Source: Modicisalibacter luteus DSM 23508
GTDB lineage: Bacteria > Pseudomonadota > Gammaproteobacteria > Pseudomonadales > Halomonadaceae
NCBI RefSeq assembly: GCF_000378505.1
Contig: NZ_KB899991.1
Coordinates: 182,824-246,823, forward strand
Length of the DNA: 64,000 nt
Reading direction: 5' to 3'
Part shown: positions 32,093-41,807 of the stretch, one piece after another
Numbering within the stretch: position 1 is the first letter of the stretch
Layout: each line of letters starts with the position of its first letter
The notes under the pieces: generated by a model
Told to the model about the DNA's origin: nothing
The model's input: only the letters and a program-made list of their open reading frames with translations
The model's database searches: none
Position numbers and translations under genes: made by a program

Positions 32093-33925
32093 ATGTCGCG
32101 TATCGTTAAGGCTGCCCTGACGGCAGTGATCTTGTCATTGCCGGGTGTCACGCTGGCAGCCATGGCTCAGGAGACTCCTACCGTACACGCCCTCGCCATG
32201 TACGATGAGCCTGAGTTACCTGCGGGCTTTGATCACTTCGCCTATGTTAACCCTGAGGCTCCGGTAGGCGGGGAACTGGTGCGTGCAGCCACTGGCAGCT
32301 TCGACTCGACCAATCCTTTCATCGTCAAGGGAACCCCCGCCAGTGGGCTCATGGAGATTTATGACACCCTGATGGTGCAGAACCCGGACGAGCCATTCAC
32401 CATGTATGGCCTGCTTGCTGAAGGCGTACGCCTGGATCCGGACCGCCGCTGGATGGAGTTCGACCTGCACCCCGAGGCGCGGTTCCACGACGAGACGCCA
32501 GTACGCGCCTCGGACGTTGTCTTCAGCTTCCGCCTACTGCGCGATGAAGGCGCTCCCTTCTATGCTGCTTATTACGCTGATGTGACGTCTGCACAGGCCA
32601 TCGATGAAGATACTGTCCGCTTCGATTTTGCAGAGGATAATTCACGCGAGCTGCCACTGATCCTCGGTCAACTGCCTATCCTTCCGGAGCACTACTGGAA
32701 AGGCCGCGACTTCGCGACACCTACCCTCGACCCGCTGCTGAGCTCAGGCCCCTATCGTATCGCCGAGGTCGACCCAGGACGACGCATCGTCTATGAGCGC
32801 GTCGGCGACTACTGGGGCAAGGATCTGCCAGTAAACCGTGGGCGTCACAACATCAAGCGCTTGATCTTCGACTATTATCGCGACCAGACGGTGGCACTGG
32901 AGGCATTCAAGGCAGGTAATCTGGACATGCGTGTCGAATCCAGTGCGCGCAATTGGGCCACGGCGTATGACTTTCCAGCCGTCGAGCAGGGACATGTCAA
33001 AAAACTGCTGATTCCCGATGGGCAACCTGCGGGTATGCAAGCCTTCGTCATGAACTTGCGCCGTGACAAGTTCAAGGATGCCCGCGTTCGGGAAGCGTTT
33101 AACCTGGCTTTCGATTTCCCTTGGCTGAACGACAACCTGTTTTACGGCGCCTACGAACGAACGCACAGCTACTTCGAAAACTCCCCCATGGCGGCAGAAG
33201 GCCTGCCCAGCGACGGCGAGCTGGCCCTGCTCGAGCCCTACCGTGACCAGTTGCCCGAAAACGTCTTCAAAAAATCGCTCCCGATTGAACACCCGCAAGA
33301 CCTGCGTCCGCGTCTGCGTGAGGCGCTGGGCTTGCTGAGGAACGCCGGCTATGAAGTGCATAACGGCGAGCTGGTCAACCGCAAGACCGGGGAGCCCTTC
33401 ACGCTTGAAATCTTACTCTACGATGCGCAGTTCGAGCGCATCGTACAGCCATTGCTGACCAACCTCGAGCGAATCGGAGTACAAGGCAAGATCCGTATCG
33501 TCGACGTCAACCAGTACTTGAATAGGCTGCGTAATTTCGATTACGACATGATCGTGGGAAGTTTTCCGCAGTCAGCCAATCCCGGTAACGAGCAGCGCGA
33601 ATACTGGACCACGCCGTATGCCGACCAACCCCAGAGCCGCAACCTCATTGGTTTGAAAAACCCGGTGATCGATGCGCTCGTGGAGCAGCTCATTCGTGCC
33701 CATACCCGTGAGGAACTGGATACAGCTGCGCAAGCACTCGATCGGGTATTGCGCTGGGGGTTCTATGTGATCCCGCAATACCACCTTGCAGCAACGCGTG
33801 TGGCCATCTGGGACAAGTACGGCTACGCCGACCCCTTCCCCGAGTATAACCTGGACCTGTCGGCCTGGTGGGTCGACCCCGAGCGCGCCAAGGTCATTAA
33901 TCAACGCCAGCATGGCGGCCGCTGA
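32093..33925 (+). CDS. yejA: YejA-type oligopeptide / microcin C ABC transporter binding protein
   Basis: A 610-residue family-5 extracellular solute-binding protein. A signal peptide ([19 protein letters not shown]) is followed by [20 protein letters not shown], a YejA hallmark, then [16 protein letters not shown]. Later segments include [20 protein letters not shown]. It delivers peptides, and in E. coli microcin C, to the YejBEF importer. AAAGGAAG precedes the ATG. First gene of yejABEF. Confidence 0.92.
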   Translation: MSRIVKAALTAVILSLPGVTLAAMAQETPTVHALAMYDEPELPAGFDHFAYVNPEAPVGGELVRAATGSFDSTNPFIVKGTPASGLMEIYDTLMVQNPDEPFTMYGLLAEGVRLDPDRRWMEFDLHPEARFHDETPVRASDVVFSFRLLRDEGAPFYAAYYADVTSAQAIDEDTVRFDFAEDNSRELPLILGQLPILPEHYWKGRDFATPTLDPLLSSGPYRIAEVDPGRRIVYERVGDYWGKDLPVNRGRHNIKRLIFDYYRDQTVALEAFKAGNLDMRVESSARNWATAYDFPAVEQGHVKKLLIPDGQPAGMQAFVMNLRRDKFKDARVREAFNLAFDFPWLNDNLFYGAYERTHSYFENSPMAAEGLPSDGELALLEPYRDQLPENVFKKSLPIEHPQDLRPRLREALGLLRNAGYEVHNGELVNRKTGEPFTLEILLYDAQFERIVQPLLTNLERIGVQGKIRIVDVNQYLNRLRNFDYDMIVGSFPQSANPGNEQREYWTTPYADQPQSRNLIGLKNPVIDALVEQLIRAHTREELDTAAQALDRVLRWGFYVIPQYHLAATRVAIWDKYGYADPFPEYNLDLSAWWVDPERAKVINQRQHGGR

Positions 33926-33939
33926 ACCGGAGATTCGTC

Positions 33940-35013
33940 ATGGCTGCCTATGTTCTACGTCGCCTGCTGCTGATGATTCCCACCCTGCTGGGGATCATGT
34001 TGTTGAATTTTGTGATCGTGCAGGCAGCCCCTGGCGGCCCCATAGACCAGATCCTGGCGCGCTACCAGGGGTTGGATAGTGCCGCCAGTACACGGATGAG
34101 CGGTGGCGGTGGCGATACAACGGGCGGGGCTGAGTCACGTGGGTCACGAGGTGTCGACCCACGTTTCATCGCAGCACTCGAGGAGCAGTTTGGCTTTGAT
34201 GAGCCGGCACATGTCCGATTCATGAATATGATTGCCGATTACGTAACCTTCGATTTCGGCACCAGTTTTTTTCGGGATCGCCCCGTCATCGATCTGATGA
34301 TCGAACGACTTCCCGTTTCGATTTCGCTCGGGCTATGGACGACCCTGCTGGTCTACTTAATCTCGATCCCGCTGGGGATCCGCAAGGCGCTGCATCACGG
34401 CTCGAAATTCGATGTCTGGACGTCGGGGTTGGTCATTGTCGGTTATGCCATCCCCGGTTTTCTATTCGCGATTTTGCTCATTGTCCTCTTTGCCGGTGGC
34501 AGCTACTGGGATGTTTTCCCGCTACGCGGCCTGACCTCGCCCTACTTCGATGAATTGAGCCTGATAGGTAAAATCGGTGATTACTTCTGGCACATTACGC
34601 TGCCGGTAGTGGCCGCGGCCATTGGCAGTTTTGCGACGCTAACCATGCTGACCAAGAACAGCTTTCTCGACGAGATCCACAAGCAATACGTGCTCACTGC
34701 TCGGGCCAAGGGAGCCAGCGATAGCAAGGTGCTTTATGGGCACGTCTTCCGCAACGCAATGCTAATCATCATTGCCGGACTGCCTTCGGCCCTGGTGGGA
34801 ATCTTCTTTACCGGTGCGCTGCTGATTGAGGTCATTTTCTCGCTCGACGGGCTAGGCCTGCTCGGCTTCGAAGCCGTCATGCAACGCGATTATCCGGTCA
34901 TTTTCGGAACGCTGTATCTCTATACGCTGATCGGGCTGATACTCAAGCTTATTTCCGACTTGACCTATGTATGGGTCGATCCACGTATCGACTTCGAAAC
35001 GAGGGACTCCTGA
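33940..35013 (+). CDS. yejB: Microcin C / oligopeptide ABC transporter permease
   Basis: A 357-residue permease of the DppB/OppB class. TM1 is [20 protein letters not shown], and an unusual Gly-rich periplasmic stretch ([15 protein letters not shown]) follows near residue 58. The coupling loop region contains [20 protein letters not shown]. Five to six transmembrane helices. It follows yejA by 14 bp. Confidence 0.93.
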   Translation: MAAYVLRRLLLMIPTLLGIMLLNFVIVQAAPGGPIDQILARYQGLDSAASTRMSGGGGDTTGGAESRGSRGVDPRFIAALEEQFGFDEPAHVRFMNMIADYVTFDFGTSFFRDRPVIDLMIERLPVSISLGLWTTLLVYLISIPLGIRKALHHGSKFDVWTSGLVIVGYAIPGFLFAILLIVLFAGGSYWDVFPLRGLTSPYFDELSLIGKIGDYFWHITLPVVAAAIGSFATLTMLTKNSFLDEIHKQYVLTARAKGASDSKVLYGHVFRNAMLIIIAGLPSALVGIFFTGALLIEVIFSLDGLGLLGFEAVMQRDYPVIFGTLYLYTLIGLILKLISDLTYVWVDPRIDFETRDS

Positions 35014-35016
35014 TCC

Positions 35017-36123
35017 ATGCTATCGCGTTTTCAGTCAGGCCTATCTCCGATCACCAGGCGACGTATCGCAGTCTTTCGAGGCAACCGCCGGGCGCGATGG
35101 TCGCTCTGGCTCTTCGTGCTTTTTTTCGCGATCAGCCTAGGCGCAGAACTCATCGCTAACGACAAGCCTATTCTCTTGCAATATCAGGATCGTTGGTACA
35201 CACCGCTGTTCGTCGATTATCCAGAGACCGAATTTGGGGGGTTTCTGCCCACCAAGGCTGATTACCGGGATGAGTTCGTCTATGACGAGATTGCCGCTAA
35301 TGGATGGATGCTCTGGCCACCCATTCCTTTCAGCTATGATACGCTGGATCGCAACCTTTCCCACCCTGCCCCCTCGCCGCCAACCTGGCGGCATTGGCTG
35401 GGTACCGACGATCAGGGCCGCGACGTCTTGGCCAGGGTCATCTATGGTTTTCGGCTCTCGGTCATCTTCGCACTGGTATTGACCGCCGGGTCGCTGGTAC
35501 TTGGTGTACTCGTTGGGGGCATTCAGGGGTACTTCGGTGGCAAGATCGACCTGATCGGCCAGCGCTTTACGGAAATCTGGGCCGGATTACCCGTGCTTTT
35601 CCTGCTGATCATTCTGGCAAGCCTGGTCGAACCCAATCTTTGGTGGCTACTGGGCATCATGCTGCTCTTCTCATGGCTGGGGCTCGTGGATATCGTACGA
35701 GCGGAATTTTTACGGGCACGCAATCTGGAGTACGTACGCGCCGCTCGCGCGCTAGGATTGCCGTCCTATCTGATCATGTGGCGACACGTCTTGCCCAATG
35801 CCATGGTCGCTACCTTGACCTTCGTTCCCTTCCTGTTCACGGGCGCGATCACTACCTTGACCGCGTTGGATTTCCTGGGCTTCGGCTTGCCGCCCGGCTC
35901 TCCCTCGCTGGGTGAGTTGGTCGCCCAAGGTAAGAATAATCTTCAGGCTCCCTGGCTGGGGATTACTGCCTTCATCACCCTGAGTCTGATGCTGTCTCTG
36001 CTGGTGTTCATCGGCGAAGGCTTACGCGATGCCTTCGATCCACGGCATATCCTCGCCCCCATGCAACCGGATACCGAAACGTCCATGGCGCCGCTCACCA
36101 AGGAGCCTGCCGATGAGCGCTGA
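35017..36123 (+). CDS. yejE: Microcin C / oligopeptide ABC transporter permease
   Basis: A 368-residue DppC/OppC-class permease. It has an N-terminal basic region and TM1, a long periplasmic loop typical of YejE (LQYQDRWYTPLFVDYPETEF), WLGTDDQGRDVLARVIYGFR, and the coupling loop EYVRAARALGLPSYLIMWRH. The start lies three bases after the yejB stop, and the 3' end overlaps yejF. Confidence 0.93.
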   Translation: MLSRFQSGLSPITRRRIAVFRGNRRARWSLWLFVLFFAISLGAELIANDKPILLQYQDRWYTPLFVDYPETEFGGFLPTKADYRDEFVYDEIAANGWMLWPPIPFSYDTLDRNLSHPAPSPPTWRHWLGTDDQGRDVLARVIYGFRLSVIFALVLTAGSLVLGVLVGGIQGYFGGKIDLIGQRFTEIWAGLPVLFLLIILASLVEPNLWWLLGIMLLFSWLGLVDIVRAEFLRARNLEYVRAARALGLPSYLIMWRHVLPNAMVATLTFVPFLFTGAITTLTALDFLGFGLPPGSPSLGELVAQGKNNLQAPWLGITAFITLSLMLSLLVFIGEGLRDAFDPRHILAPMQPDTETSMAPLTKEPADER

Positions 36124-37699
36124 CACCGTATTCTCATTGAATCGCTTTAGCATCGCCTTCGGAAACATGACCGTGGTCGAGGACCTTTCTCTTGAAATTC
36201 GTCGTGGCGAAACATTGGCGCTGGTAGGCGAGTCCGGTTCCGGCAAGTCGGTCAGTGCCTTGGGCGCCATGGGACTGTTGCCAGAGAGTGCGCGTGTGAC
36301 CGGTGAGCGTCGACTTTCAGATGTCGATCTTTCACAGCTCAGTGCGAAGGACTGGCAGCGGGTACGCGGCAATCAGGTCGGCTTCATTTTCCAGGAGCCA
36401 ATGACCTCGCTGAATCCCCTGCACACCATTGCCAAACAGATTGGCGAAACGCTACGTCTTCACCAAGGGCTAACTAGCCGCGGAGCTCGCGAGCGCGTCC
36501 GTGAGCTGCTTGTGCAGGTAAAGTTGCCCAGGCCGGATGAATTACTCGATGCCTGGCCTCATCAACTCTCCGGGGGGCAGCGTCAGCGCGTCATGATCGC
36601 CATGGCTATTGCCAACCGCCCCAGACTGTTGATCGCGGACGAGCCAACAACGGCACTTGATGTGACGGTGCAGCAAGACATTTTGGCCCTACTGGCCGAA
36701 CTCCGCGAGTTGCATGGTATGGCCCTGTTGTTCATCACCCATGATCTAAACCTAGTTCGTCGCCACGCCGACCGTGTCTGTGTTCTCTACCGTGGCCAGG
36801 TGCAGGAAAGCGGATCTGTCGAAGAGGTCTTCCAGCGGCCCAAGAGCGCATATACGCGCGCGCTGCTGGATGCCGAGCCGGAAGGGCGCCCCGTCGAGCT
36901 TCCCGATACGGCCTCCCCCTTACTCGAAGCCCGCGAACTGGAAGTGTCCTACGCGAGGCCCAAGCGCCTTTTTGCGCGGGGACGCGCTCCATTTATGGCT
37001 GTACAGCCGCTTAATCTACATGTGCAGCGTGGTGAGACTCTCGGCATCGTTGGCGAATCCGGCTCGGGCAAGACCACCTTGGCCATGGCGCTGCTACGTC
37101 TGACAGGCTCGACAGGCCAGATCGCCTTCGATGGGGAACGTATCGATAACCTCAAGGGCAATGAGTTGCGTAAGCGGCGTGGTAACTTCCAAGTCGTTTT
37201 TCAGGACCCATTTGGCTCGCTGTCGCCACGCATGCCTGTCGCCGATATTGTCAGCGAGGGACTGCGCTTCCATTACCCCGATCTGGACGATAACGAAGTC
37301 AGCCAACGTGTCACGAGAGCGCTTCATGAAGTCGGGCTGCCTGCCGATTGTACCGCTCGATATCCGCATGAGTTCTCGGGAGGCCAACGTCAACGTATCG
37401 CGGTCGCACGAGCTATTATTCTGGAACCGCAGCTGCTGGTTCTCGATGAGCCCACGTCGGCTCTTGATCGGACTGTTCAGAAGCAATTGATCGAGTTACT
37501 GCGTGACCTCCAAGCCCGGCGAGGCTTGAGCTACCTCTTCATCAGTCACGACTTGGCAGTAGTCCGTGCCATGGCGCATCGTGTCATTGTTCTCAAGGAT
37601 GGCGCTGTTATCGAACAAGGTAGTTGCGAGCAAGTGCTGCATGCCCCTCGCAGTGAATATACACAAGCGTTGGTCGATGCAGCGGGTCTGACCATTTAG
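36113..37699 (+). CDS. yejF: Microcin C / oligopeptide ABC transporter, fused double ATPase
   Basis: A 528-residue protein with two ABC ATPase domains. The first has Walker A GESGSGKSV and signature LSGGQRQRVMIAM; the second has GESGSGKTTLAM and FSGGQRQRIAVAR. Each has a Walker B and an oligopeptide-transporter C-terminal segment. E. coli YejF has the same fusion. The ATG at 36113 overlaps yejE by eleven bases, and the frame further upstream only traverses yejE. Last gene of the operon. Confidence 0.93.
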   Translation: MSADTVFSLNRFSIAFGNMTVVEDLSLEIRRGETLALVGESGSGKSVSALGAMGLLPESARVTGERRLSDVDLSQLSAKDWQRVRGNQVGFIFQEPMTSLNPLHTIAKQIGETLRLHQGLTSRGARERVRELLVQVKLPRPDELLDAWPHQLSGGQRQRVMIAMAIANRPRLLIADEPTTALDVTVQQDILALLAELRELHGMALLFITHDLNLVRRHADRVCVLYRGQVQESGSVEEVFQRPKSAYTRALLDAEPEGRPVELPDTASPLLEARELEVSYARPKRLFARGRAPFMAVQPLNLHVQRGETLGIVGESGSGKTTLAMALLRLTGSTGQIAFDGERIDNLKGNELRKRRGNFQVVFQDPFGSLSPRMPVADIVSEGLRFHYPDLDDNEVSQRVTRALHEVGLPADCTARYPHEFSGGQRQRIAVARAIILEPQLLVLDEPTSALDRTVQKQLIELLRDLQARRGLSYLFISHDLAVVRAMAHRVIVLKDGAVIEQGSCEQVLHAPRSEYTQALVDAAGLTI

Positions 37700-37781
37700 T
37701 TCGAATTACAGAAACTTGCTTACTACCTACTGAAGAATTCATCCTTTCTTTTTGTGTTCAAATAATAGATAACGGTATAAA

Positions 37782-38483
37782 TCAAAAGGCATCAATCTCT
37801 TCCTGCCTCAGCATCCGGCACTCGCCAGGTTCAAGATCGGGGTCCAGAGCCAAAGGGCCAATCGATTCCCGATTCAGCGTTTCGACTCGGTTCCCTATCG
37901 CGGCAAACATCCGCCGGACCTGATGGTATTTGCCTTCCGTAATGCTGACTCGAACCTCATAGGGCCCAAGAATATTCAAGACCGCAGGCTGTGTCGGCTT
38001 ATCCTCCCCATCCAGCAAGATGCCTTCTGCAAACGCTGTCACGGCTCTCTCGGCCGCCTCCCCCTGAAGTGGCTCAGCCAACCTCGCCAAATAGACCTTA
38101 TCGCACTTCGCTCGGGGCGACGTGACTCGGTGTGACCACTTGCCGTCGTCAGTCAGCAGTACCAGGCCGGTCGTATCCACATCTAGCCGCCCTACTGGGT
38201 GAAGGCGTTCCACCTTGGGCACATCGATCAGCTCAAGGACAGTCGGGTAAATACCTGGGCGCGTGGTGCACTCCACGCCCAGCGGCTTGTTCATCATGAG
38301 ATAACGAAAGCCGACCAATTCGAGCCGCTCTCCTAGCCACCGAACATCGTTAGTTGCATCGACCTGTGTGGCTGGATTCTTGACGATCTCACCATCGACG
38401 GTCACTTCTTCACGATGAAGCGCTTTCTTGGCCAGGCTACGTGTCAGCTCTGTGGTTTCGCTAAGTAACTTATCCAGGCGCAT
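37782..38483 (-). CDS. rsuA: 16S rRNA pseudouridine-516 synthase
   Basis: A 233-residue RsuA-family enzyme. An N-terminal S4 domain (MRLDKLLSETTELTRSLAKK) precedes the catalytic domain, whose Asp is in LHPVGRLDVDTTGLVLLTDD; KYHQVRRMFAAIGNRVETL closes it. The start at 38483 overlaps the nitrilase stop (TGATG). It forms a pair with the upstream nitrilase gene. Confidence 0.9.
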   Translation of the reverse strand: MRLDKLLSETTELTRSLAKKALHREEVTVDGEIVKNPATQVDATNDVRWLGERLELVGFRYLMMNKPLGVECTTRPGIYPTVLELIDVPKVERLHPVGRLDVDTTGLVLLTDDGKWSHRVTSPRAKCDKVYLARLAEPLQGEAAERAVTAFAEGILLDGEDKPTQPAVLNILGPYEVRVSITEGKYHQVRRMFAAIGNRVETLNRESIGPLALDPDLEPGECRMLRQEEIDAF

Positions 38484-39286
38484 CAGCATTCCACCGTGAA
38501 ACGATCGGCATCCATCCAGGCCGGGAACTTTTCTCGGAACTGGTTCAGGGCCACAAGATCAAGCTCACCAGTCCGCATGAAAGGCATATCGCGCTGTTCA
38601 TCGATCAGCGTCTCGCCCTTGAAATCGACCAACATGGAATCGCCTGCATAGGCCAACTTTTTGGCATCCTCACCGACCCGATTGACGCCGACCACATAAC
38701 AAAGATTTTCGACGGCGCGTGCCTGCAACAGCGTTCGCCAGGGCTGCCGCCGCGGGGCCGGCCAATTGGCGACACACACCAAGGCATCGTACTCAAAATG
38801 TTCATCTACGCCAGGCTGCTGCCGCAGCCAGACCGGAAAGCGCAGGTCGTAGCAGACCGAGAGCAATAGGCGGAAGCCTTTGAGTTCCACGATAACGCGC
38901 TGATGGCCCATCCCGTAGCGTTCGTGTTCACCAGCCATACGGAACAGATGGCGCTTATCGTAATGGGTCACTTGTCCGTCTGGCGTTGCCCAGATCATGC
39001 GGTTGTAGTACTCGCCGCCATCAAACACTGCCACGCTTCCCGTAACGACACACTGGCGCTGTGCCGCTTGGTCACGCATCCATGCCACACTCTGGCTACG
39101 CTCCATGGGCTCGGCCATTTCACGCGAGTTCATGGTAAACCCGGTAGCGAACATCTCCGGTAATACGATCAGATCGGTCTCGTTACTGCTTATGTCTCCC
39201 AACTGCGCCTCGAGCTGACGGCAGTTCGTAGTCGGATCTTCCCAGTGCAAATCGGGCTGCACCAGCGTGACACGCAACTTGCTCAT
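38483..39286 (-). CDS. Nitrilase-superfamily amidohydrolase (omega-amidase/YafV-like)
   Basis: A 267-residue C-N hydrolase. The Glu-Lys-Cys triad is in VLPEMFATGF, YDKRHLFRM and LSVCYDLRFPVWLR. Close resemblance to E. coli YafV (omega-amidase hydrolysing alpha-ketoglutaramate) is inferred from the segments around the triad. GGAGATGAA precedes the ATG. It is coupled to rsuA by a one-base overlap, with no obvious functional link. Confidence 0.85.
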   Translation of the reverse strand: MSKLRVTLVQPDLHWEDPTTNCRQLEAQLGDISSNETDLIVLPEMFATGFTMNSREMAEPMERSQSVAWMRDQAAQRQCVVTGSVAVFDGGEYYNRMIWATPDGQVTHYDKRHLFRMAGEHERYGMGHQRVIVELKGFRLLLSVCYDLRFPVWLRQQPGVDEHFEYDALVCVANWPAPRRQPWRTLLQARAVENLCYVVGVNRVGEDAKKLAYAGDSMLVDFKGETLIDEQRDMPFMRTGELDLVALNQFREKFPAWMDADRFTVEC

Positions 39287-39416
39287 TTCATCTCCTAGCC
39301 GTGGGTAACCACGGGCTTATGCCTTTACCGACAAGCCTAACCGATGGCGGCCTCTCCCTGCAGCTAGAGGTAGGAAATGATGTTACATTAGCTGCCGATC
39401 TTCTCTGGAAGCCGCC

Positions 39417-40337
39417 ATGAGTGAACCTGCATCACCGGACAAGCAAGCCACACAAGGCGTTATCTTCGGGCTCACCGCTTACGTGATGTGGGGCTGTTTT
39501 CCCCTGTTTTTTGCTATGTTCGAGGGCATTCCCGCCTGGGAAGTTCTAATACACCGCATACTCTGGTCATGTGTTTTTCTGGCTGGCCTGATTAGCTTAT
39601 TGCGACGCTGGTCTCCCGTGAATGACGCGCTTGCCCACCCAGGGCGACTAGGGCGCGTTCTCGCCTGTGCCTTGCTGATCGGGTTCAATTGGGGCGTATA
39701 TATCTATGCCGTTGAAACACGCCATGTGTTCCAGGCCAGCCTGGGGTACTTCCTCACGCCGCTGATCAATGTTCTGCTGGGCATGGTCGTGCTCAAGGAG
39801 CGCATGGAGAAGCTGCAGGGCATCGCTGTTGGCTTGGCTACGGTAGCCATAGCCATTCAGTTGGTGCTGCTGGGGGAGTTGCCGTGGATCACCCTGACAC
39901 TGGCAATCTCTTTCGGTACCTATGGGCTGCTTCGCAAGCAGGTACCGCTGGATGGTCTGTCGGGCCTGTTCGTCGAGACGCTATTGCTATTGCCGCTCGG
40001 CTTGGTGGCTATCACCTGGTTGACCGCTGTCGGGGGTTCTCATTTCCTGGCCGATAATAGCCAGGCCACGCTATTGCTGATTGCCAGTGGCGTCATTACC
40101 GCTCTTCCCCTGATGGCTTTTGCCGGTGCGGCTCGCCGGCTGCGGCTCGCCACGGTTGGCTTTCTGATGTACATCAACCCTACCTTGCAGTTTTTCATCG
40201 CACTGCTGGTATTCCGTGAGCCACTGACACCTACGCAACTCGCTTCCTTCATCTTGATCTGGATCGGCCTGGCGCTATATTCCTACTCGGCCTGGCAAAG
40301 CCGACCCCGTGTGGGATCGGCGCCAAAATCGGCCTGA
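39417..40337 (+). CDS. rarD: EamA-family transporter RarD
   Basis: A 306-residue integral membrane protein with ten hydrophobic segments. It starts with GVIFGLTAYVMWGCFPLFFA, then WEVLIHRILWSCVFL, the RarD pattern, and ends in FREPLTPTQLASFILIWIGL. RarD was named for a chloramphenicol-sensitivity effect; its substrate is unknown. GGAAGCC precedes the ATG. Convergent with the HTH-type gene at 40351 with only 13 bp between stops. Confidence 0.88.
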   Translation: MSEPASPDKQATQGVIFGLTAYVMWGCFPLFFAMFEGIPAWEVLIHRILWSCVFLAGLISLLRRWSPVNDALAHPGRLGRVLACALLIGFNWGVYIYAVETRHVFQASLGYFLTPLINVLLGMVVLKERMEKLQGIAVGLATVAIAIQLVLLGELPWITLTLAISFGTYGLLRKQVPLDGLSGLFVETLLLLPLGLVAITWLTAVGGSHFLADNSQATLLLIASGVITALPLMAFAGAARRLRLATVGFLMYINPTLQFFIALLVFREPLTPTQLASFILIWIGLALYSYSAWQSRPRVGSAPKSA

Positions 40338-40350
40338 CACCGCCCTCGTG

Positions 40351-41382
40351 TCAACTGCCGCACGCATCCACCGGAGTCATTTCTACCTCCCCGACGCATG
40401 CCAACCTGTCGATCAACGACGCCAGGACACGTAGTGTGGGCGCCTGACACTGCCACAGCGATTCATCGGGGCCCAGCAGCAGCGCTTCACGATGCATTTC
40501 GGCCGCCGGGTCGTCACTGCGGTCTTCCAGACGCTCAAGCCCCAGCCCCTGCATATCATCTATCTCGATGCCAGGAAGCAGCAACACACAATTGCGCACA
40601 CCTTCGGCATTCAGCGCGATCCGCCGGCTATTAGACGGAATCCGCCACATCGAGAGTCTCAAGCGACTTATATAACGCTCGGCGATGACTTCGGGACATT
40701 TCGCTAGCCAGTCGGACGCGAGCCGGCCGTTGATCCTGCGGTCCTGACATGCTGCATTGGCGTGCGAATACAAAAAGCCGCTGCGCTGAACCATCCAGTC
40801 GAGGGCCTCATCCAGTGGCACTCCGTCTTCCCGGGTATGCACCATTTCGCGGCGGGATACGGCATTTCTGACTGTCGTCAGTTTTAGGCCACACACGGCG
40901 GCAATCTCGACGACACTCAACCCGTCGGTCGAATGTAGAATCGGTAGGTCGATGGACGGCGACAACCCGACATGACGCTCCAGGCGCGCTCGCACCATGG
41001 CCAATCCAAGCAGGTGCAACAACCGGCCAGGAACAGGCGCGCCCTGAGCCTCTGCCAAGCTACGCGCCATGGCCACGAAGTTGATGAAGTCTTCCAGCGA
41101 TGCCGATTCAAGGTGGTGATGAATACTCAAATCGTCAGCCAACGCCCAACTGTGCAGAACATTGAGCGGTCCTCTCATGCGCCAAGCCAGGCTGGTCGCG
41201 CTCAAGGAGATTTCCTGCTCATTGTCGATGCCATTACATAATCGCAACAGCGGTGCTGCCATCGCCACGCTGGCCTGTTCGACCTCGGCTAACAGCGCAC
41301 CGATCGCCAGCACGTCGCTTACTGCTTCGCCCAGAAACGGCTCTTGCAGCAAGACCAAGGGCTTCGATGTCCCTTTGTGCAT
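40351..41382 (-). CDS. Unrecognised HTH protein, paralogue A (343 aa)
   Basis: A 343-residue cytosolic protein of no family I can name. Residues 1-120 are helical and variable. HLLGLAMVRARLE (123-135) is a helical signature. Residues 155-200 look like a helix-turn-helix with wing: LSVVEIAAVCGLKLTTVRNA, then GVPLDEALDWM. DRRINGRLASDWLA, ISRLRLSMWRI and NAEGVRNCVLLLPGIE follow. All these blocks recur in order in the protein at 54664-55716, so the pair is a real family. DNA binding is inferred. Possible regulator or replication-type DNA-binding protein. GGGGAG precedes the ATG. Confidence 0.7.
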   Translation of the reverse strand: MHKGTSKPLVLLQEPFLGEAVSDVLAIGALLAEVEQASVAMAAPLLRLCNGIDNEQEISLSATSLAWRMRGPLNVLHSWALADDLSIHHHLESASLEDFINFVAMARSLAEAQGAPVPGRLLHLLGLAMVRARLERHVGLSPSIDLPILHSTDGLSVVEIAAVCGLKLTTVRNAVSRREMVHTREDGVPLDEALDWMVQRSGFLYSHANAACQDRRINGRLASDWLAKCPEVIAERYISRLRLSMWRIPSNSRRIALNAEGVRNCVLLLPGIEIDDMQGLGLERLEDRSDDPAAEMHREALLLGPDESLWQCQAPTLRVLASLIDRLACVGEVEMTPVDACGS

Positions 41383-41807
41383 GCTTGTGTACTCCCCTTG
41401 CGTATGCGCCGATGGCAGTCACTTAGGGCCGGACAAGCCGGGCTTGCCACCCTTGTGCTTATGTCGCCGTGATTGGCGAGCATCGGCTTTATAATCACGA
41501 ATCTAAATGTTACCGAACTTAACGGCACGAAACAGGAAATCTTGAGGATGGGACCGGAAAAGCTCGTGCTATCTGGCTGACAGCGCGTCGGGAGAAGTTA
41601 CGTGACCACCTTTTTAAGGCTTGGAGAAGGTAACCGACTCGTAAACCTCCCCATGCCTATTATTAGGTGGGGTTGATGAAAATGCGGTAGCCCGACGATT
41701 TAAGTAACTAGACTTTGGCAGGGCCAGTTCATGCACTAGGGCGACGGTTGAAGAATAAATTGTTATAATCTTATGCCTTTACCCTCATTCCGTCGTACGA
41801 GAGCTGG
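41383..41807. other. Long divergent intergenic region
   Basis: About 425 bp between the HTH-like gene (minus) and the SulP gene (plus). It contains an interrupted hairpin, CCCCA-TG-CCTA against TAGG-TGGGG, at 41649-41672, not followed by a T-run, and an unconvincing 24-codon GTG frame at 41601. It probably holds promoters for both genes; no gene is called. Confidence 0.4.

Noticed and set aside
41601-41675. 24-codon GTG frame upstream of sulP
   Set aside because: Short, unusual start, overlaps a hairpin; more likely untranslated leader.
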